A stretch of 64,000 nt of DNA from CAJOLV01 sp045631885 (GCA_045631885.1 JAZQVN010000013.1:35781-99780), one strand, 5' to 3'; counted from the stretch's first letter, positions 1 to 9,980 are shown. A program made the numbers and translations. Notes: generated by a model not told the origin, from the letters alone.

Positions 1-3000
1 ATGTGTTAAGGATAAGCTAGAGTTAGAGACTGTCATTAAATATGGATCATCTAATTTAGCAATGGATAAGGTTGTTGCGCCAGCGAAGTCTCTGCTCTTA
101 ATAAAGGCATAACCTTTTGCGTAATCAGAGACTTTGAAGTCGTAATAGAAGCCTTGTTCATCTTCTAAAACATCGACATTCTTACCAGCGACTGCGAAAC
201 CAGCCATTTGTTCTTCGCTAAATCTAACACGATAATATTCTTCACCATCTTTTTCATATTTTTCAGAACTTGAAATGTATGGAGCATCACTATCAATGTG
301 TAAGACATAGCTCTTTTCTAACTTACCACCACTAGCGAGGTCATATGAGAATGTCATATCATATTCGCCATCTGGGAAGTTAGCAAGTTTATTACCATCA
401 GCATCCATTGAATATAATGGAATGATTGTATAAGCTCTACTAGCAACATATCCGGCTGACCAATAATCAACATTAACATGTGATTTTAATAATGGCCATT
501 GATAGGCGTGTTCGTTTTCATCTTCGGTTGCGCCATAGAATTCATCAAACATATGGTCGATTAAGACGACTTTGCCTGTTGCTTTATTTGTAATAGTAAT
601 AACGTTATCAGAAATACTTCTCATGACAAATTGTTGAATGATCATAGTATTGGTGAATCCATTGTTACCAACATAAATATCTTTTGGACTTGGTTTTCCA
701 GTTCTTGGATTGATACCAACAGAAGAATAACCCGCCATCTTATCAATACTAGTTGTATTATTGATAATCTTTTCCATGGAAACATCTTTCATGGTTTCAG
801 CATAACCAGCGACCCACATAGAGGCGTAGTTAGCGTCATTAAGACCTTTCCATTTGTGAATGACACTATTTAAAACATCAGAGCCATAAACTTTAGAAGG
901 ATCTCTTTCAAATGTAAATGGTTCAATAGCATCACTATCATTAATGTCACCATAATAACCTAAGAATGGGATATTAAGTGTTTCTTGTCCTTCAGCAGTC
1001 AAAACGACAAAACCTTCGATATAACAACCATTATCAAAGTTATTTTCAATTGTGGTTTTTTCACTTGCTGGAATGGAATAATTATTTAAATTAATGAGAT
1101 TTGAGCCAGGATTTACCGTGATATTTTGTTCAACCTTCTCAATGAGGTGGTTATAAGTGGCTTGTAATTTTTTGTCTTTAAAATCTGGATATTGTTCAGC
1201 ATCTAAAGTCACTAATTCTGGACGATAAATATATGATGTGGCTTTATAAGTAACAGCAGCATCACCTTCATTAATCGCGGTGAATGATAGTTTAACATTA
1301 CCCGCTTTGATGTCATCGTTATTGCCTAATTCGATTTTGGCTCTCTTTGTTAATGATGAAGTGGTTGTGCCGTCTAAGTAGACTTTACTATTTAAAGCAC
1401 CACCAACATCGATTAAACCAGCGCCTTGTTTTCTGACTGAATCAAAGTTAGTACCAAAGGTATCTTTCATTGGGTCAGCAGTTGACATCATTCTATCGTT
1501 TAAAGTATCACGATATTCTTTTGTATTGTTTTCACTGAGTAATAAAGCGGTGACACCAGCGGTATTTGGTGTAGCCATAGATGTACCGTTCAAATATTCA
1601 TATGCATCTTTATCAGTGATAACCGCGCCTAAAATGGATTGTCCAGGAGCGGAGATTTCTGGTTTGATTCTTAAATCAAATGTTGGGCCATCACTAGAGA
1701 AAGATGTCATTGTTCTGGCGGTTGGGTTATTAGCCTCAACATTAGCTAATAATGTGGCTGTATGGTCTGTAACGCTATCAATGTATTCTTTATCTCTAAA
1801 CAAGAAGGAGACAACTGGAATATCTGGTGTCCAGCCACTTAAATCCATACGGAATGTGAAATCAGTATTGGTTGGGTCGTTATCAATGATACCAATAGCG
1901 ATAGCTTTTGCTTCTGTCGCAGCGGAGATTTTGCTAACGAATGTGGTTTCACCTCTATCAACGATAGCGATTTTGCCTTCGACTTCTAAATCTTCGTAGT
2001 CTTTTGGTTCACCCCAACCACCGATTCTCACCCAATCGAATTTACCATCTGGGTGGTCTTTTAATAAATCGGTTAAATATCTTTCTGGTTCATAAACAAC
2101 ATCGCCATCAGCGGATTTGTAGTTGACGACTTGATCTCTGAAAGCAATTGTCTTGCTTCCGAGGATGAAAGCGGTCTCATAGTATTCTTTATCAGCTTGA
2201 GCAGCAGCGACGATTAAACCATCGGAATTGCTATATGTTGATAAAATACCTGTTTCCACCATATCTGTTGACCAGAATTCATATGCGGAGTTAGCGAATG
2301 TATTTTTACCTTCGTTACCTGCGGCGATATCAAGGAATGTTCCTCTATTTTGTAATTGGGTAATTGCTTGACCGACTAATGAATCTTCATTGAAGTCAAT
2401 TAAAGCTGAACCTAATGACATATTGATGACATCAACACCTAAGACTGCGCAGTCTTCTAAGGCTTTTAAAACGCATGTGTCATACGCGCCTGTAGAGGCT
2501 GTCGCACCAGCGATAGCGTCTTCTTCGGTTGGAATATAGTCAGTAAAGACTTTCATTAACGCTAATTGGGCTTTTGGAGCGATACCTTTATAGAATGGGT
2601 CATTGCCTGCAGCAATAGAAGCAACGTGGGTACCGTGTTCACTAACAGTGGTAAAGACATCATGGTCTTCTTCACCTGCTTCGCCTCTTACACTAGTTTC
2701 TCCACCATAGTCATAATAGAATGGAACTTTACTGTTGAAATAAACAGGGTGTTCAGCATCAGGTTTACCATGGAAGTTCTTCGCTTTAGAAATCTTTTCA
2801 TTAATTGATTCGTAATTATCATGTAATGCAACAGATTTATCTAATTTAGTAAAAGCATTGTGTGTGACATCGTTTTCTTTAACGGTGCCATCATCATTAA
2901 ATGTTTTTCCTTTGAGTAAGAAACCTGTATCTAAAATAGCGATTAAAACTCCTTCACCTTCTTTGGTGCCGGTTGGGATGTTCATTGTTTGAGCGGAAAC

Positions 3001-3405
3001 GTTCTCTTTGGCTTCTTTGACATTGAGTTCGTTATTAATTGAGATAATGCCATCCCCTTCAGTTTGAACCGCGTGTTGGGTGTTGTAGTTCACTGTCTTA
3101 ACGTTCATTAAATCTCTAATCGCACTGACATGAGATGCGTTGACTTTGAGATTGAAAGCGTTAACAAGATTGGTGTATCTATCACCCACTTCGAAATCCG
3201 GAGTAATATAGTTTTTAATTTGGCTGATGACATTGTTTTGCTGACGAATAACAACATCTTCACTTAGACTATTCACATCACCTTTTAAACCAACGATGAT
3301 ATCTGCGTCTAATACTTCTTTTTCTCTTGCGACACTATTGACCGCTGTGCCAGTACCGAGAATTAAAGATGTAACAGCTACTCCGAGAAGAAATATCTTT
3401 TTCAT
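1..3405 (-). CDS. Large secreted subtilisin-like (S8) serine protease, 3' end cut by window edge
   Basis: The frame is open from ATG at 3405 to base 1, giving 1135 residues without a stop, so the C-terminus lies outside the window. Residues 1-24 form a signal peptide. An I9-type propeptide region follows at about residues 30-120. The S8 triad is intact: Asp in ILDTG near residue 158, His in EHGTHVA near 260, and Ser in NGTSMATP at about 609. A protease-associated (PA) domain is inserted between His and Ser (about 430-530). This order matches the lactocepin/C5a-peptidase group of cell-envelope proteases. After the catalytic domain come Fn3-like beta regions. A weak SD (AAAGGA) precedes the ATG. 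It probably degrades extracellular protein and feeds the Opp system encoded next to it; that link is inference. Confidence 0.9.
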   Translation of the reverse strand, partial: MKKIFLLGVAVTSLILGTGTAVNSVAREKEVLDADIIVGLKGDVNSLSEDVVIRQQNNVISQIKNYITPDFEVGDRYTNLVNAFNLKVNASHVSAIRDLMNVKTVNYNTQHAVQTEGDGIISINNELNVKEAKENVSAQTMNIPTGTKEGEGVLIAILDTGFLLKGKTFNDDGTVKENDVTHNAFTKLDKSVALHDNYESINEKISKAKNFHGKPDAEHPVYFNSKVPFYYDYGGETSVRGEAGEEDHDVFTTVSEHGTHVASIAAGNDPFYKGIAPKAQLALMKVFTDYIPTEEDAIAGATASTGAYDTCVLKALEDCAVLGVDVINMSLGSALIDFNEDSLVGQAITQLQNRGTFLDIAAGNEGKNTFANSAYEFWSTDMVETGILSTYSNSDGLIVAAAQADKEYYETAFILGSKTIAFRDQVVNYKSADGDVVYEPERYLTDLLKDHPDGKFDWVRIGGWGEPKDYEDLEVEGKIAIVDRGETTFVSKISAATEAKAIAIGIIDNDPTNTDFTFRMDLSGWTPDIPVVSFLFRDKEYIDSVTDHTATLLANVEANNPTARTMTSFSSDGPTFDLRIKPEISAPGQSILGAVITDKDAYEYLNGTSMATPNTAGVTALLLSENNTKEYRDTLNDRMMSTADPMKDTFGTNFDSVRKQGAGLIDVGGALNSKVYLDGTTTSSLTKRAKIELGNNDDIKAGNVKLSFTAINEGDAAVTYKATSYIYRPELVTLDAEQYPDFKDKKLQATYNHLIEKVEQNITVNPGSNLINLNNYSIPASEKTTIENNFDNGCYIEGFVVLTAEGQETLNIPFLGYYGDINDSDAIEPFTFERDPSKVYGSDVLNSVIHKWKGLNDANYASMWVAGYAETMKDVSMEKIINNTTSIDKMAGYSSVGINPRTGKPSPKDIYVGNNGFTNTMIIQQFVMRSISDNVITITNKATGKVVLIDHMFDEFYGATEDENEHAYQWPLLKSHVNVDYWSAGYVASRAYTIIPLYSMDADGNKLANFPDGEYDMTFSYDLASGGKLEKSYVLHIDSDAPYISSSEKYEKDGEEYYRVRFSEEQMAGFAVAGKNVDVLEDEQGFYYDFKVSDYAKGYAFIKSRDFAGATTLSIAKLDDPYLMTVSNSSLSLTH

Positions 3406-3609
3406 ATTTTTCTTTCCTTTCTATAAATTTGAGTTTTAATGGATTTCTCATAACCTTCATAAATTAACTAAATAAAGTTAATTTTCTATATAGAGTGTAT
3501 TTTACTCTTTTTCTTTTTAAGATAAAGAAAAAAATAATTTCCATCTCCTTAAAAAAACAAAAATATCGAAAAATATGCCGTTTTTGCAGTGTTTTACCGC
3601 AAAAATAAA

Positions 3610-3627
3610 GGAGAACCGAGGTTCTCC
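3610..3627 (-). terminator. Intrinsic terminator of the opp operon
   Basis: A perfect inverted repeat GGAGAACC/GGTTCTCC lies 13 bases past the oppF stop. On the minus strand it is followed by a U-rich stretch (TTTATTTTT). The two-base centre means the real loop is probably four bases (CGAG type). Confidence 0.85.
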
Positions 3628-3639
3628 AATATTTGTTAA

Positions 3640-5250
3640 TTAGTTTTTGTTTTGAGCGTCTAATTCTTTAATCTTTTCTAAGTAAGATTGGAACTCCGCT
3701 TCATTACAATACACTTGGTGACCTGGGCAAACTTCTCTGAGAGCAGGTTTGTCAGTCTCATAATTATGAACTTCCCAAGGTTTGTAAATAATTCTCGTTC
3801 TATTTCTTTCGCTTAATGGATTTGGCTTAGGAATCGCAGAAAGTAAGGAAACAGTATATGGATGAAGTGGATGTTTGAATAATTCATCAGAGCTCGCTAA
3901 TTCGACGACTTTACCGTAATACATAACCGCGATTCTATCGCAGAAGTATTTAACGACGGATAAGTCGTGAGCGATGAAGATAAGTGTTAATCCCATCTCT
4001 TCTTTTAAATCATTAAGCAAGTTAATAATTTGAGCACGGATGGAAACGTCTAACGCGGAGATTGGTTCGTCACAGATCAACAATTTTGGATTCATGACTA
4101 AGGCTCTAGCGATACCAACACGTTGTCTTTGACCACCTGAGAATTCGTGTGGATAACGAGAAGCGTGTTCTTCGACTAAGCCGACTTTCTCTAACATCTC
4201 AACGACTTTCTTGTGATTTTCTTTCTTGTTATGGAAACCTTGAATCCATAAACCTTCTTGAATGATATCTTCGATGGTCATACGAGGATCCAAAGAGTCA
4301 ACTGGATCTTGGAAAATCATTTGAATTTCATTCATCAATTTCTTAGGAGTGTGATTCTCATCGTATTTGATTTGACGAATCTTTCTCTTTTGAGTTTGAT
4401 AAATGGATTTGAAATAAGCTTTTTCGTTAGCGATCTTTTCACCATATTCGCCTTGAATTCTCGCTTTTTCTTCGTTGAAGGATGGAGATTCTTTATCTAA
4501 TTTAGAAATCTCTTCATTCATCGCGTTTTTGAATTCTTTAATATGTTGATTCTTACGAATTCTGCTCCACTTGATTTCCTTTTGATTCCATCTACAACCG
4601 GCACCAACACGGTAACCACGGTAATAGATTGAACCAGAGGTTGGATGATAGAGCTTGATAATCGTTCTTCCAGTCGTGGTTTTACCACAGCCAGATTCAC
4701 CAACGATACCGAAGCATTCACCCTTTAAAACATCAAAGGAGACGTTACTAACCGCTTTTAATTTTTGATGGAAAATCTTATTTCCAAAGAAGAAGAATTG
4801 TTTTAAGTTTCTCACGCTTAACAAGACATCAGTGTTATCGCCTAATAATTCAGGTCTTCTCTTAAGTCTTGGTTTTATCTTATAAGATAATTCATCGTGA
4901 TATTTGTGTTTTAACTCTTCGTTTTGGCGATCGAATTCTTCTTTTAATTCCTTTTCTAAAACATCATATTTTTCATTGATGGCTTTATATTGAGGATTAC
5001 TAGCTAATTCACCGCTGCCAGGATTAATCGTTGATAATTCTGTCGCGCGGTTATTTTTTAAAGCTTCTAATTTTGCATCATAAGCTTTTTTCGCCGTTTT
5101 GAATTCCTTTTTATAGGAAGTGAAGCCTGTAGCTTTAAAGTCGCTTTCTTCTACAGCAGCGTGTAAGCTATCTTCGTGTTCGTCCGCTAATGGTTTGCCT
5201 TGACCTTCATTAATATCGTCAATCGCGTTTTTAATTTCATCAGTTTTCAT
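3640..5250 (-). CDS. oppF: Oligopeptide ABC transporter ATP-binding protein OppF, with insertions
   Basis: Cytoplasmic ATPase of the peptide importer, 536 aa against a usual 310-330. Residues 1-140 are an extra charged, helical N-terminal extension. Walker A GESGCGKTT is at 184-192. A lysine-rich insertion of about 85 residues (216-303) separates it from the Q-loop MIFQDP (Q314). The signature SGGQRQR starts at 371, Walker B LLICDEP at 390, and the H-loop is FIAHD. The C-terminus keeps the oligopeptide-transporter tail with LREVCPGHQV. It starts 3 bases after the oppD stop and is the last gene of oppA-B-C-D-F. The insertions are read directly from the sequence; what they do is unknown. Confidence 0.92.
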   Translation of the reverse strand: MKTDEIKNAIDDINEGQGKPLADEHEDSLHAAVEESDFKATGFTSYKKEFKTAKKAYDAKLEALKNNRATELSTINPGSGELASNPQYKAINEKYDVLEKELKEEFDRQNEELKHKYHDELSYKIKPRLKRRPELLGDNTDVLLSVRNLKQFFFFGNKIFHQKLKAVSNVSFDVLKGECFGIVGESGCGKTTTGRTIIKLYHPTSGSIYYRGYRVGAGCRWNQKEIKWSRIRKNQHIKEFKNAMNEEISKLDKESPSFNEEKARIQGEYGEKIANEKAYFKSIYQTQKRKIRQIKYDENHTPKKLMNEIQMIFQDPVDSLDPRMTIEDIIQEGLWIQGFHNKKENHKKVVEMLEKVGLVEEHASRYPHEFSGGQRQRVGIARALVMNPKLLICDEPISALDVSIRAQIINLLNDLKEEMGLTLIFIAHDLSVVKYFCDRIAVMYYGKVVELASSDELFKHPLHPYTVSLLSAIPKPNPLSERNRTRIIYKPWEVHNYETDKPALREVCPGHQVYCNEAEFQSYLEKIKELDAQNKN

Positions 5251-5253
5251 AGA

Positions 5254-6882
5254 CTACTTGGCCTCCTTTCCCTTGTGTTTTAAGGAGTTCTTAATTCTTT
5301 CAGAAACAATCTTTGGCATTTCAACCTTTGGTGCGGATGGATGTAATAACCATGTCGCAGCATAGTGAGTGTCTGAAAGTTTGAAGAAAGGTGGTTCTTC
5401 TTCGAAGTCGATTTTCATCGCATATTTACTACGGGCAGCGAATGCATCACCTTTAGGTGGGTAAATCATATTCGGTGGCGTACCTGGAATCGCGTCTAAT
5501 CTCTCTTTACTATCAACATCTGGGATAGAAGATAATAACGCCCAAGTATATGGATGTTTTGGTTCAAAGAAGATTTCTTCACTTGTACCATATTCAACAA
5601 TCTTACCAGCGTACATAACAGCAACGCGGTCCGCCATATTGGCAACAACGCCTAAGTCATGGGTGATGAAGATGATTGATAAGTTTCTATCTTTTTGAAT
5701 CTTCTTAATTAATTCAAGAATTTGACCTTGAATTGTCACGTCTAACGCGGTGGTTGGTTCGTCACAAATTAAGATTTCTGGGGTTTCAGTTAAAGCAATC
5801 GCGATAACGATTCTTTGTCTCATACCACCAGAGAATTCAAATGGATATTGTCTGAAACGTTTTTCTGGTTCTGGGATACCAACTTCTCTCATAATCTCTA
5901 AAGCTCTGCGTTTGGCTTCAGCTTTGGTGATTTTGAGTTTGTTGATTTTATCTAATTTCGCTTCTGCGAGAGCTTTTTGTTTATCTTCCGCGTCGAAATT
6001 GGAGTTATTAATTTCTTCTAAGCGAGCAGCGTAATCTTTGAGAACTTGTTCTTTATATTCCGCAACTTTGACTTTCGCCACTTTCTTAGTTTCATTAAGT
6101 TTAACTTTTAATGGAGCGGCCAATTCTTTAGTTTCAGCGTTAATTTTCTTCGCTTCTGCTTTAGCGGCTTTCTTCTTTTCAGCGAGTTCTTTCTTCTTTT
6201 CCGCTTTGGCTAAACGGTTATCAGCGATAATCTTATCGAGTCTTTCTTTCATTGATGAAATTTCCGCGCGAATTTCTTCCGCTTTCTTTTCATCTTCGCA
6301 AGCTTTTAACTCGTTATTCTTCGCTTTAATTTGCTCTTTTAATTCAGAGACTTCTTTTGGAGAAACGTATTTCTTTGTGAAGTCGATTTTTTCTTGGATA
6401 TAAGCGTTCATCACTTTTTGTGATTTGCTTTTACCACGCGCTAAGCAGTTTTTATAAGCGATTAAATCTTCAGAAATTAAATCTTCATATAAAAGTTTGA
6501 GTTTGTTTGAGTTAATTAATGTCGCTTCAGTAATTTGTTTACCGATACGAACAATTGGGTTTAAGGAAGAAAGAGGATCTTGGAAGATCATGCCGATTTT
6601 ATGGCCTCTGATCTTGTGGAATTCTTCTTCCGCAACTTCTAATAAGTCTTCACCGCGGTAATAGATGTGACCGCCTTCAACGATCGCATTCGCCGCGAGA
6701 ATACCCATAATGGCTTTTGAGGTAACGGATTTACCGGAACCTGATTCACCAACGATACATAAAGTTTCACCTTTATATAAATCGAAGGAGATGCTTCTGA
6801 CCGCTCTTAAAATGCCGTGGTCAGTTTTGAAGGAGATAATAAGATCTTCGACTTGAATAATTGCTTCTTTATTTTCCGCCAT
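5254..6882 (-). CDS. oppD: Oligopeptide ABC transporter ATP-binding protein OppD, with 200-residue coiled-coil insert
   Basis: Second ATPase of the Opp importer, 542 aa against about 330-350 usually. Walker A GESGSGKS is at 45-52, Q-loop Q101, signature SGGMRQR at 351, Walker B ILICDEP near 371 and the H-loop ITHD. Between Q-loop and signature (about 121-320) lies a Lys/Ala/Glu-rich segment predicted to be coiled coil. The C-terminal region, which in OppD/DppD normally carries four cysteines binding a metal or Fe-S cluster, here reads AFAARSKYAMKIDFEEEPPF: the cysteine positions are Ala, Ser and Asp. It lies 1 base after oppC. Family assignment is firm; loss of the cluster is inferred from the motif. 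Confidence 0.92.
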   Translation of the reverse strand: MAENKEAIIQVEDLIISFKTDHGILRAVRSISFDLYKGETLCIVGESGSGKSVTSKAIMGILAANAIVEGGHIYYRGEDLLEVAEEEFHKIRGHKIGMIFQDPLSSLNPIVRIGKQITEATLINSNKLKLLYEDLISEDLIAYKNCLARGKSKSQKVMNAYIQEKIDFTKKYVSPKEVSELKEQIKAKNNELKACEDEKKAEEIRAEISSMKERLDKIIADNRLAKAEKKKELAEKKKAAKAEAKKINAETKELAAPLKVKLNETKKVAKVKVAEYKEQVLKDYAARLEEINNSNFDAEDKQKALAEAKLDKINKLKITKAEAKRRALEIMREVGIPEPEKRFRQYPFEFSGGMRQRIVIAIALTETPEILICDEPTTALDVTIQGQILELIKKIQKDRNLSIIFITHDLGVVANMADRVAVMYAGKIVEYGTSEEIFFEPKHPYTWALLSSIPDVDSKERLDAIPGTPPNMIYPPKGDAFAARSKYAMKIDFEEEPPFFKLSDTHYAATWLLHPSAPKVEMPKIVSERIKNSLKHKGKEAK

Positions 6883-6883
6883 A

Positions 6884-8845
6884 TTATTCTCCTCCTTTCA
6901 ATGTTGGGTTAAGTGCGTCTCTTAGACCATTACCAAACAAGTTGAAGGAAATCATCAATAAGGAGATGATGATCGCTGGAACGATGATTAATAATGGTTT
7001 TGTGGATAAGTAGACTTGGTTTTCTGAAAGAAGAACACCAAAGCTATTAACGCCTTGTAAACCTAAACCTAAATAGGAAATACTTGCTTCAGAGAAGATA
7101 CAGCCTGGAATCATTAAGACTGAGCCAGTAACGATTGTTCCTAAACCATTTGGAAGAATGTGTCTAAAGATCAATCTAGCATCGGAAGCGCCTAAAGTTC
7201 TTGAGGCCAAGATATATTCACGGCCTTTAAACCTGTAGAACTGCATTCTCGTTCTCGTCGCTGTACTAATCCATCCCGTCATAATTAAAGCAATCGCGAA
7301 TGTAACAACGTTATTACCTAATAACAAGATGATTAATGTCATCATAACAATCCATGGGACGCCACCTAAGATATCGGTAATACGTTCCATGATGATATCG
7401 ACGTTACCACCAAAGTAACCGGAGATAGAACCCCAAACTAAGCCGATGGCTAAACATGCTGCAGATGAGATAATCGCCACTAAGAGGGATGTCTTCAAAG
7501 AAGATAATGCCACAGTTAATAAGTCGTGACCCATCGCGTCAGTACCAAAGACGTATTTTGGCATTTCGCTATAGCCTTTATATTGGTAATAGCAGACTAA
7601 ACCAGTAAATTGGTCAACTCCACCAGCAGAAGAATGAGAATAGACTTCTTTGAGTGGGCATTTGTCATCTAATACCTTAAAGGTGGTAATGTCTTCAAAA
7701 TTTGGGAATTCACACCAGCCGTTAGCGATATATTTCTTAATATCACTACCACCGATAACAACATTAGTAACGTTGCCATAGACGGCTTTATAACGATCGT
7801 ATCTGAATGATGCGGTCTTATATTTGGCGTGCCAGACATTTCTTTCGCCAGTAGATTGCCAATAACCAACCGGGAATTGTCTCAAGCTATCTGGACCTAA
7901 TCCAGCTGTGTAGTTCGCATCAGTAATATTGATTTGATTTAATAAAGCTTGAGTTTCTTCGTTACTTGAAGTCATTGTTAATGTCTTCATTAAATAGTAA
8001 CATTTCTTTTCACTAACCTTTGGTTTGCCATAAATTTCAAAGTAGCATTTTTCACTAGCGGCAATACCTTGAGCGGTCATGATTTCAGAGACATTGATAT
8101 CAATAGTGCTGAATTCGTTATACCAAGATTCATCATCACCAACGGTTGGGAAGATGGTTAAACGTTTTTCTTTATTGTTATCTTCAGCATCGATATATCT
8201 TAAAGCAACACGCACACCATCACATAAGATGTTATCGAGAATGTTATCTTCGTTATCCATTTCGATATTGAGTGTGAATTCATCAGCTGGATTAACTGGA
8301 ATTGGCGTGTAGTTATAAGTTAATGTTGTGTATTTTGTTAATGTAATTTTCTTACTCGCATCTGAATATGCAGCATCGCTTGTGATTCGGTAATATCCAC
8401 CTTTAGCAAATGAATAATATTTTTCGGATAATTTTTCACCGCTGACGGTGAGGTTATATGTGCAATCAGCTCTATAACCAAAAGCTACTCCGTTAATATC
8501 GTCATATGGAGCGTCATTAATGGATTCACATCCATCCCACCAACCAGTGCCACCTTCAAACACTTTACCAGGAAGCAAACGTTCGTCTGTGTGAGCGGTT
8601 TGAATATCGTGTGGTGAGAAGATCGATAAGAAACTACCTAATAATAAGATACCGATGATTGTTGCACCGACAACACTACTCTTATTTTTCGCAAAACGCT
8701 TTAAAGCGTCTTTAGCAAATGTCGTAGCTTTAGTATCGAATTTTTCATCGTGGATTTTTGCACCCACATTAGTGTGCACTAATTCAAATCTTGATGGGTC
8801 GATTTCTGGAATATTTGCTTGATTGTTTTTGTCAATTTTACTCAT
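6884..8845 (-). CDS. oppC: Oligopeptide ABC transporter permease OppC with large extracytoplasmic insertion
   Basis: Inner-membrane permease. I place the start at ATG 8845 (MSKIDKNN, 653 aa), two bases after the oppB stop. The alternative upstream ATG at 8911 would overlap oppB by 65 bases. The first membrane helix (VVGATIIGILLLGSFLSIF) is followed by an insertion of roughly 340 residues before the canonical permease core. The core carries about five more helices and the EAA-type loop (EYILASRTLGASDARLIFRH). Normal OppC is about 300 aa. The inserted segment should face outside and may contact the peptide receptor; that is inference. Confidence 0.9.
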   Translation of the reverse strand: MSKIDKNNQANIPEIDPSRFELVHTNVGAKIHDEKFDTKATTFAKDALKRFAKNKSSVVGATIIGILLLGSFLSIFSPHDIQTAHTDERLLPGKVFEGGTGWWDGCESINDAPYDDINGVAFGYRADCTYNLTVSGEKLSEKYYSFAKGGYYRITSDAAYSDASKKITLTKYTTLTYNYTPIPVNPADEFTLNIEMDNEDNILDNILCDGVRVALRYIDAEDNNKEKRLTIFPTVGDDESWYNEFSTIDINVSEIMTAQGIAASEKCYFEIYGKPKVSEKKCYYLMKTLTMTSSNEETQALLNQINITDANYTAGLGPDSLRQFPVGYWQSTGERNVWHAKYKTASFRYDRYKAVYGNVTNVVIGGSDIKKYIANGWCEFPNFEDITTFKVLDDKCPLKEVYSHSSAGGVDQFTGLVCYYQYKGYSEMPKYVFGTDAMGHDLLTVALSSLKTSLLVAIISSAACLAIGLVWGSISGYFGGNVDIIMERITDILGGVPWIVMMTLIILLLGNNVVTFAIALIMTGWISTATRTRMQFYRFKGREYILASRTLGASDARLIFRHILPNGLGTIVTGSVLMIPGCIFSEASISYLGLGLQGVNSFGVLLSENQVYLSTKPLLIIVPAIIISLLMISFNLFGNGLRDALNPTLKGGE

Positions 8846-8846
8846 A

Positions 8847-9887
8847 TTATTTCTTCGCCCCCATTCTAATTCTTGGATCGATAAATCCATATGATAAATC
8901 AAGGAAGACACCAGCGGTTAAGCTGATTAATGTGAATAACGCCATATCAACGAATAAGACGTTATAGTCTTGATTTTGTAAGGCAGTGGTAAATAATTTA
9001 CCAATACCAGGAATACCATATAAGTTTTCAAGAATCATGGAACCACCTAAGATTCCGATGAATTCCGCTAAGATGGATGGAACGATTGGAACCATCGCAT
9101 TCTTTAAAGCGTGTCTAATAATTGCTTGTTTTCTGGTTAAGCCTTTAGTTCTCGCTAAGAGTAAGTATTCGCTTTCCATAACTTCACAAAGTTCGGCACG
9201 AACAGAACGGCAGTAGCCGCATATTGAACCAAACGATAAGACAAAGACTGGGATAACATAACCTAAGACTTGGTCGCTCGTTGGATCGGTTGGATTTGGC
9301 CACTGTGTTGGTAGCCAATGCATTTGGTAAGAGAAGAAATAAATAGAAAGAGTAATTAAAACAAAGCCAGGAACAGAAATGAAAATCATGACTGTTGTAG
9401 AAATGATGTTATCTGTCATTTTGTTTTTCTTTAAAGCCGCCCAGATGCCTAAAGCGATACCAATTGGCACGGAGAAGACGACTGATAAAATGTTAATTTT
9501 AATTGAGAATGGAAGTTTTTGCATAATGATGTTAATAACTTCCACGTTTGGATCGATAAATGTGGATCTACCCCAGTTCCATTCAGTGAAAATGTTTTTC
9601 ACCCAGGAAAAGTATTGAACCATAATTGGTGTTTGATAGAAATAATATGTAGTCTTTCCACCATCAGGAGCGTATGACCAGAGGCAATCTCCATAACCCG
9701 GCATTTCCGACTCAAATCTCAAGACGAAACCATCATGCACTTGGCTCATATAGTAACCATACATGCTCTGATTGGTACCGATTGGTCTTTGGAAAGGAAG
9801 CAACTTCATCAAGATGAACGTTAACGACAAGATGATGAATGCGGTGAAAAAGGCCAATATTAATCTTTTAATCGTGTATTTAATCAT
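8847..9887 (-). CDS. oppB: Oligopeptide ABC transporter permease OppB
   Basis: Membrane permease partner of OppC, 346 aa and close to family length. Helix 1 is at residues 8-30, then an external segment of about 90 residues, then the five-helix core. The EAA loop reads ESEYLLLARTKGLTRKQAIIRH, followed by ALKNAMVP, both typical of BPD_transp_1 permeases. It is preceded by a 130-bp spacer from oppA that contains a strong hairpin and is joined to oppC with a 1-base gap. Confidence 0.93.
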   Translation of the reverse strand: MIKYTIKRLILAFFTAFIILSLTFILMKLLPFQRPIGTNQSMYGYYMSQVHDGFVLRFESEMPGYGDCLWSYAPDGGKTTYYFYQTPIMVQYFSWVKNIFTEWNWGRSTFIDPNVEVINIIMQKLPFSIKINILSVVFSVPIGIALGIWAALKKNKMTDNIISTTVMIFISVPGFVLITLSIYFFSYQMHWLPTQWPNPTDPTSDQVLGYVIPVFVLSFGSICGYCRSVRAELCEVMESEYLLLARTKGLTRKQAIIRHALKNAMVPIVPSILAEFIGILGGSMILENLYGIPGIGKLFTTALQNQDYNVLFVDMALFTLISLTAGVFLDLSYGFIDPRIRMGAKK

Positions 9888-9942
9888 AATAATTACTTTT
9901 TCTACTTTTCGTTAAATTTGCTATGTCTATAAGACTGTTAAA

Positions 9943-9980
9943 GGATTAGCGGCGCCACATAGCGAGGCGCTCGCTAATCC
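9943..9980 (-). promoter_or_regulatory. Strong intergenic hairpin between oppA and oppB
   Basis: Arms GGATTAGCG/CGCTAATCC (9 bp) extend through GCGCC/GGCGC with one bulged base and a 9-base loop. On the minus strand only a weak U run (TTTAAC) follows. Such elements after the first gene usually act as leaky terminators or 3' stabilisers, giving more receptor (OppA) than permease. The structure is seen; the role is inferred. Confidence 0.6.

Noticed and set aside
1526..1999. 157-codon plus-strand ORF
   Set aside because: It is antisense to the S8 protease, whose catalytic Ser region is encoded here on the minus strand.
3581..3600. Recurring TTTTGCAGTG-like intergenic motif (also near 30347-30359)
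   Set aside because: Only two partial copies were found, in AT-rich spacers; likely chance.
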